In this document: one piece after another, positions 17,052 to 20,520 of the stretch | How positions within the stretch are numbered: position 1 is the first letter of the stretch | Layout of the letters: every line of letters begins with the position of its first letter | Assembly: GCA_023488865.1 (NCBI GenBank) | Contig: JAMDDG010000198.1 | Coordinates: 1 to 20,520 of the forward strand | DNA: 20,520 nt | Reading direction: 5' to 3' | DNA from: Bacteroidota bacterium | Lineage (GTDB): Bacteria; Bacteroidota; Bacteroidia; Bacteroidales; Prolixibacteraceae | The notes under the pieces: generated by a model | Databases searched by the model: none | Told to the model about the DNA's origin: nothing | Seen by the model: only the letters and a program-made list of their open reading frames with translations | Position numbers and translations under genes: made by a program

Positions 17052-17261
17052 TTAATTATAAGATGAAGATGGCACCTTTTTGTTTTCGGCCAGCAATTCT
17101 TCCAGCAGATTAATTTGTACGACCATCTTTTGTACGGCAATGCATTGATCAATAATGTAATAGGTGTCGAAAGAACCGTTGGCGACCGATTGGATGGACT
17201 CAATTCTGCCATTTATTTCATTGGTCAGCTCGGCGATCCTTTTTGTTATATCGAGGTTCAT
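17052..17261 (-). CDS. Small coiled protein of unknown function
   Basis: The 69-residue product starts at ATG 17261 and ends in TAA. It consists of two predicted amphipathic helices (ITKRIAELTNEINGRIESIQ and VQKMVVQINLLEELLAENKK) joined by a short Ser/Gly/Asp segment with YYIID. It is the last gene of the leftward replication operon, separated from the gene in front by a strong hairpin. It shares a helical, LAEN-containing C-terminus with that gene, which may reflect distant relatedness or chance. No function is recognised. Confidence 0.6.
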   Translation of the reverse strand: MNLDITKRIAELTNEINGRIESIQSVANGSFDTYYIIDQCIAVQKMVVQINLLEELLAENKKVPSSSYN

Positions 17262-17278
17262 ATCTTAAATTTAGTAAT

Positions 17279-17308
17279 GCCAGGCGACTTCGATTTAAGT
17301 CACCTGGC
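17279..17308 (-). terminator. 12-bp intergenic hairpin in the early operon
   Basis: GCCAGGCGACTT (17279-17290) and AAGTCACCTGGC (17297-17308) pair around a six-base loop. The single mismatch is C-A in plus RNA but U-G in minus RNA, matching the direction of the flanking genes. It could be a partial terminator or processing site reducing expression of the last gene; there is no T-run. Confidence 0.5.
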
Positions 17309-17337
17309 GGGTTTAAGGATTAAAAGGGAGAGGCAGA

Positions 17338-17604
17338 TTAATTTTCGGCCAGCTCCTTGGCGGCAAGATCATGGTCGGCAAACTCTTTGGCAATTTTCTT
17401 TTTATCGAGCCCAATTAGTTCGGCCAGAAGGGCCCACTCATTTACGAGGACATTTGCTTGTTCGGCCAATTCTTGGATCCGGGGCCAGTTTTTGTTATCA
17501 GATTTCAGGATGCTTAAAACTTCGGCTTCCTTTTGATCGATTTGCTCCTGCAGATCATACGATTTAGATTCCATGTACTGACGAATTTTTGATTTGTAAC
17601 TCAT
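17338..17604 (-). CDS. Small coiled-coil protein of unknown function
   Basis: The start chosen is the ATG at 17604 (88 residues, MSYKSKIRQYMESK), 37 bases behind the helicase stop; an upstream ATG at 17658 would add an Ile-rich stretch and overlap the helicase gene. The protein is almost entirely helical with heptad-like Leu/Ile/Ala spacing (YDLQEQIDQKEAEVLSIL, then QELAEQANVLVNEWALLAEL) and a charged C-terminus ending AAKELAEN. It has no signal or membrane segment. Its place behind DnaB suggests an early accessory role, not demonstrated. Confidence 0.65.
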   Translation of the reverse strand: MSYKSKIRQYMESKSYDLQEQIDQKEAEVLSILKSDNKNWPRIQELAEQANVLVNEWALLAELIGLDKKKIAKEFADHDLAAKELAEN

Positions 17605-17641
17605 GATAATTGTTTTTAAGTGATTGATAATTAAATATATA

Positions 17642-19066
17642 CTAAAAAGGTCGATCATCTATGTTTTTTTCGCCGGGCTCGGTGGTTCTGTTTGGATCGT
17701 GATATTTGCCGACAAGCCGTGGCTCATCTTCATTCCACATCTTGTTTATTTCCCGGTTACAGTTCACGGTGAAATTCATGGTACCGATATTCCTGCCTTT
17801 AGCAACGATGATATCAGCTTTTCCGCTCATGTCTACTTCCCTTCCGTCTCCCTTTTTCAAGTAGGTAATACCTTCTATTTCGGGGATCCAGAGAAGGATT
17901 ACGGTGTCCGAGGCTTCTTCGATCTGGCCACTGGCGCGTAACCGATTCATTGTGGGTACATGATCGTCTGCCCGTCGTAATTGGGAGAGAAGTACGACGA
18001 CTATATTCAGCTCTTTGGCAAGGTTCTTCAGTATCCTGGCATTTTGCCCCACTTCCTCTTCTCTGCCTTGGGACTTGTCGCCTGTTATTAGCTGCAGATA
18101 GTCGATCACAACCTCCTCAATCCCATATTTCAGGACCATCTTCCGAATACTGGCGCATATCTTGCTGATGTTACTTGAGCATTTATCATCGAAATACATC
18201 GGTATTCCTTGCAACCTGGTAATACCGGAGTCCACTTGTGTCAGTTCTTCTGAGAATATCTTCTGGTAAAGGATCCTTTTTGAACTTATACCTGTCTCTG
18301 CTGCCAATATTCTGGCACACAACTGCATGGAGTTCATTTCAAGCGAGTAGTAAGCTGTTGGATGGTTGTTTTTGGCCGCATAAGCTGAAATATTGATGGC
18401 CAGGGTCGTTTTTCCGTGAGACGTTTCGGCAGCGATAAGTACTAAGTCAGACAATTGTAGGCCATAAGAGAATTCGTCGAGTTTTCTCAGTCCGGTAAGG
18501 AGTCCGGTATTGGATTCATTTTTGAAGTTTTCATCCATCTTGACTGAAATATCCAGAGCAACCTGGTCAAATGAACGAACATAGTTCTCTTCGTCCGAAA
18601 GGATCTTCATGAATATCGACTGGGCAGATTCAATACTTTCCTGTAGTTCTGTACTCTCATCGAATGAACTTGACATCAGTTCGTGTGACATCCGGATCAT
18701 CTCCCTACGGAAATACTTCTCCTTTATAATCAGGATATGCTGAGAGATATGAAAAGCTGAGGCTACCATTGAAGTACACTGGGTGATATACAGTGGCCCC
18801 CCAATCTCCTCCAGGAGTCCTTTTTCTTTAAGCCTCATGGTTACTGTGAGAAGGTCAATCTTCCGGGACTGCCGGGTCATTTCCTGAATTGTCTCACAAA
18901 TCTTCTTGTGTTCTTCCTTGTAGAAGTATTCCGGATTGATCGGGTTGTTCAGGTAACAATCTGATTCAAGCATAAAGGTTCCGATTACTGCCTGTTCTAC
19001 TTCGGTGGCCTGGGGAAAAACTTTCCCCCCAAAGTCGTAGAGTTGTATTTGTTGTCTTAGTTTCAT
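17642..19066 (-). CDS. dnaB: Replicative DNA helicase, DnaB family
   Basis: The 474-residue protein has the DnaB layout. The N-terminal collar domain (about 15-115) begins FPQATEVEQAVIGT. The RecA-type motor has Walker A AETSHGKTT (213-221, an unusual H in place of the common M before GK), Walker B VVIDYLQL with D322, SQLRR (361-365) and the LRASGQIEEASD sensor region (377-387). It acts as a hexamer that unwinds DNA at the phage replication fork and probably works with the protein encoded just in front. Its ATG overlaps that gene's stop by one base (TAATG), so the pair is translationally coupled. It ends in TAG; read-through would add only about 25 unrelated residues, so TAG is a true stop here. 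Confidence 0.95.
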   Translation of the reverse strand: MKLRQQIQLYDFGGKVFPQATEVEQAVIGTFMLESDCYLNNPINPEYFYKEEHKKICETIQEMTRQSRKIDLLTVTMRLKEKGLLEEIGGPLYITQCTSMVASAFHISQHILIIKEKYFRREMIRMSHELMSSSFDESTELQESIESAQSIFMKILSDEENYVRSFDQVALDISVKMDENFKNESNTGLLTGLRKLDEFSYGLQLSDLVLIAAETSHGKTTLAINISAYAAKNNHPTAYYSLEMNSMQLCARILAAETGISSKRILYQKIFSEELTQVDSGITRLQGIPMYFDDKCSSNISKICASIRKMVLKYGIEEVVIDYLQLITGDKSQGREEEVGQNARILKNLAKELNIVVVLLSQLRRADDHVPTMNRLRASGQIEEASDTVILLWIPEIEGITYLKKGDGREVDMSGKADIIVAKGRNIGTMNFTVNCNREINKMWNEDEPRLVGKYHDPNRTTEPGEKNIDDRPF

Positions 19067-19752
19067 TAGTAATTTACTTGAACGGTTTTAGGGCTTTGTT
19101 CCGGCTTAGGATTAATCTTTGGCTCAATAATTCCAGCATAATTTGAGGCCATTGATTTCTCGATAATTTCAATAGCAATTTCAGGGCGATTGCCTGAATA
19201 TTTGACAAGATTCTTATAAAGAGCAAAAACTGATCTTTGAGCCTTGTAAGATTCCTTCCTTTCACGTTTGTAACGAAGCCAAGTCAGGAGAATATCTGAG
19301 TATTTAGAATCTATTTCGAGCCCTTTAACCATCTCTTTATCCTTATCCTTATCTTTATCCTTATCCATAGCTCCCTGTAAGGGGCTTGTAAGGACCTTCT
19401 TTTTAGGATTAAGATTATACTTCCGAAGAAGGGTTAATACAGAATTATGAGCTCTGTTTAATTCATTGAGTGCTCCATATTGAAACTCAATAAAAGAAGG
19501 AATGAACCATCTTGAACCTTTATCAAATTCGATTATTCGCTTCTCATCGCTGTTGAAAAACCTCAAGGCATCTTCACGGTTTACCGGCATATCCTTTCCG
19601 ATATACAATTGAGCAACCTCAAAGTCAACAATCCATATTCCGGCATGGTCACACTCATGGTATAAGTAGTCCCAAAGGAGCTTATAAGCCCCTTGTAAGC
19701 CCCTTATAAAAGGCTTTTTGTACTTGTTTGTATCTGTGAATCTCTTTGACAT
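19066..19752 (-). CDS. Phage replication initiator / helicase-loader-like protein
   Basis: The 228-residue protein has an N-terminal domain (about 1-110) with the aromatic, winged-helix-like pattern of phage replisome-organiser proteins (YKLLWDYLYHECDHAGIW, later RWFIPSFIEFQYG). A low-complexity linker of alternating Asp-Lys (129-139) follows, then a C-terminal helical domain (about 148-210: YSDILLTWLRYKRERKESYK). This two-domain plan with a charged linker, directly before dnaB, is typical of primosomal or loader proteins in phages of this kind. It starts at ATG 19752, two bases behind the antirepressor stop, and overlaps dnaB by one base. Expected role: origin binding and loading of DnaB. 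No ATPase motif is present, so it is not a DnaC-type loader. Confidence 0.7.
   Translation of the reverse strand: MSKRFTDTNKYKKPFIRGLQGAYKLLWDYLYHECDHAGIWIVDFEVAQLYIGKDMPVNREDALRFFNSDEKRIIEFDKGSRWFIPSFIEFQYGALNELNRAHNSVLTLLRKYNLNPKKKVLTSPLQGAMDKDKDKDKDKEMVKGLEIDSKYSDILLTWLRYKRERKESYKAQRSVFALYKNLVKYSGNRPEIAIEIIEKSMASNYAGIIEPKINPKPEQSPKTVQVNY
19337..19367 (-). repeat. Hexanucleotide tandem repeat encoding an Asp-Lys linker
   Basis: About five units of TTATCC (one with TTATCT) encode alternating Asp-Lys in the replication protein. A six-base unit changes length by whole residue pairs, so slippage would vary linker length without a frameshift. Confidence 0.75.
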
Positions 19753-19754
19753 GG

Positions 19755-20486
19755 CTACGCGTTTTGGGGTTGTTTCAGGAATTTACCGATGAAATATAAC
19801 TGCCCTCTTCCGGTAACCTTTGGCGTGGTGCTCACAAGGATTGTTCCGTCTGGCTTATTGATGGCGGTTTTCTTTAATTCAAACAGACCCATCTCCATGC
19901 TAATTTGCGAGGGGGTGTTATAATATTCCCCTCTGGTTCCCAGGTAATTATGGTCCCGGAGCCAGGCAAAAAGGCGGTTTTGCCCCATGTTGATTCCGTT
20001 CTGAGAAAGTAGCTTCGCAAGTTCCGCCACAAGTATTGACCTTCTGGAGGTTTCGAGCGACCGGGCAAATAGAACCCTGGGTTCTGCTTCTTTTAGCTCC
20101 TTTGCCTGCACTTCTGTTATTTCCAGAAGCCTGTCTTTCTCTTCCTCTGAGCTCAGAAGCATCCTGGCAAGGTCCTTCACTGAAATTGAATCCAACTTTG
20201 TGTAACCTGACTTCAAAAGTTCTTCGACCCGGTCATATACCCAAAGTTCGAAACGTGGATCCAGCCATCCGGCAAACTTTAGGGCAAGTTTTTGGTGCGC
20301 CCAGGTACCTTGTGTTATGGGATTTCCCATTTCACTCGAAAAATTACCTTTTACAATCTTAAGTGTTCCGTCAATCGTTGGAACACTTTCTTCAAGCGCT
20401 TGAATGAATCGCTGGGTTTGCTTAGTTTTTAAAAAACTATGCGGTTCTTTCCCAAAAGGTTTGGCCATCTCGGTCAGGTTGACCAT
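19755..20486 (-). CDS. Phage antirepressor with KilA-N and KilAC domains, N-terminus possibly cut
   Basis: Residues 1-95 form a KilA-N domain (MVNLTEMAKPFGKEP at the start, then WAHQKLALKFAGWLDPRFELWV), and about 145-240 form the KilAC antirepressor domain (LSQNGINMGQNRLFAWLRD; YFIGKFL). A coiled segment of about 40 residues joins them. KilA-N proteins are DNA-binding and relieve repression during lytic growth. The first Met is at 20486, but family members usually have extra residues before VMVNLTEMAK. The frame does extend upstream as NNGDV, until it meets a 25-base sequence copied from this gene's own 3' part and then a TAA at 20511-20513. The true start may therefore be missing. It ends TAG, two bases before the next ATG, at the head of the visible operon. 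Confidence 0.85.
   Translation of the reverse strand: MVNLTEMAKPFGKEPHSFLKTKQTQRFIQALEESVPTIDGTLKIVKGNFSSEMGNPITQGTWAHQKLALKFAGWLDPRFELWVYDRVEELLKSGYTKLDSISVKDLARMLLSSEEEKDRLLEITEVQAKELKEAEPRVLFARSLETSRRSILVAELAKLLSQNGINMGQNRLFAWLRDHNYLGTRGEYYNTPSQISMEMGLFELKKTAINKPDGTILVSTTPKVTGRGQLYFIGKFLKQPQNA
19840..19864 (-). repeat. Internal copy of a 25-base exact repeat
   Basis: It lies inside the KilAC coding region and encodes INKPDGT (residues 209-215). The same 25 bases recur at the right end of the window in the same orientation. Confidence 0.9.
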
Positions 20487-20495
20487 TACGTCACC

Positions 20496-20520
20496 ATTGT
20501 TCCGTCTGGCTTATTGATGG
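20496..20520 (-). repeat. Terminal copy of the 25-base exact repeat
   Basis: The last 25 bases of the window are identical to 19840-19864. The repeat stops exactly at the window end, which is the look of an assembly-graph junction, although a duplicated KilAC tail upstream is also possible. Confidence 0.85.

Noticed and set aside
17115..17567. Rightward 150-codon frame opposite the two small early genes
   Set aside because: It lies antisense to two tightly spaced leftward genes and to a hairpin, and its translation is typical of a shadow frame.

Overview
The window looks like part of a tailed-phage or prophage genome, most likely from a Bacteroidota host. The host guess rests on three things: weak or absent Shine-Dalgarno sequences before most starts, an AT-leaning composition, and a lipoprotein/DnaB/KilA gene style typical of that phylum. 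No rRNA, tRNA, CRISPR array, integrase or insertion sequence was recognised. The phage guess rests on a giant rightward polyvalent gene and, at the right, a leftward replication block (KilA-type antirepressor, replication-initiator-like protein, DnaB helicase).

Region 1 (1-12402, + strand) is one enormous reading frame cut once by an in-frame TAG at 5461-5463. The left part enters from outside the window. It carries a glycine/alanine-rich hydrophobic N-terminus, beta-rich and KOW-like modules, long linkers and an N6-adenine-type DNA methyltransferase (motif I and NPPF). The right part carries a strawberry-notch-like SF2 helicase, a RadC/JAB-type metalloprotease domain and a long C-terminal region of the large-polyvalent-protein kind. 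Such proteins are proposed to be packaged in the virion and delivered with the DNA, where they protect or reprogramme the incoming genome. Joined across the TAG the protein would be at least about 4,130 residues.

Region 2 (12403-15402) holds one small rightward open frame without a normal start, then a leftward three-gene cassette: a membrane protein, a membrane-anchored protein and a lipoprotein. The anchored protein carries nearly identical, inverted and order-swapped copies of two modules from the giant protein. This is the most unusual observation here. It suggests a membrane-tethered decoy or partner of the ejected protein, possibly a superinfection-exclusion or regulatory device (inference). 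A small charged-protein gene lies beyond it.

Region 3 (15403-17051) contains one small excisionase/MerR-type HTH gene and about 1.1 kb without a convincing gene. That stretch is rich in perfect palindromes, a long hairpin and an exact tandem 21-bp repeat, as expected of a control region or origin.

Region 4 (17052-20520, - strand) is an early operon read from right to left: KilA-N/KilAC antirepressor, replication-initiator-like protein, DnaB helicase and two small coiled proteins. The spacings are tight (TAG-CC-ATG and TAATG junctions). The last 25 bases repeat an internal piece of the antirepressor gene exactly, so the right edge may be an assembly junction.
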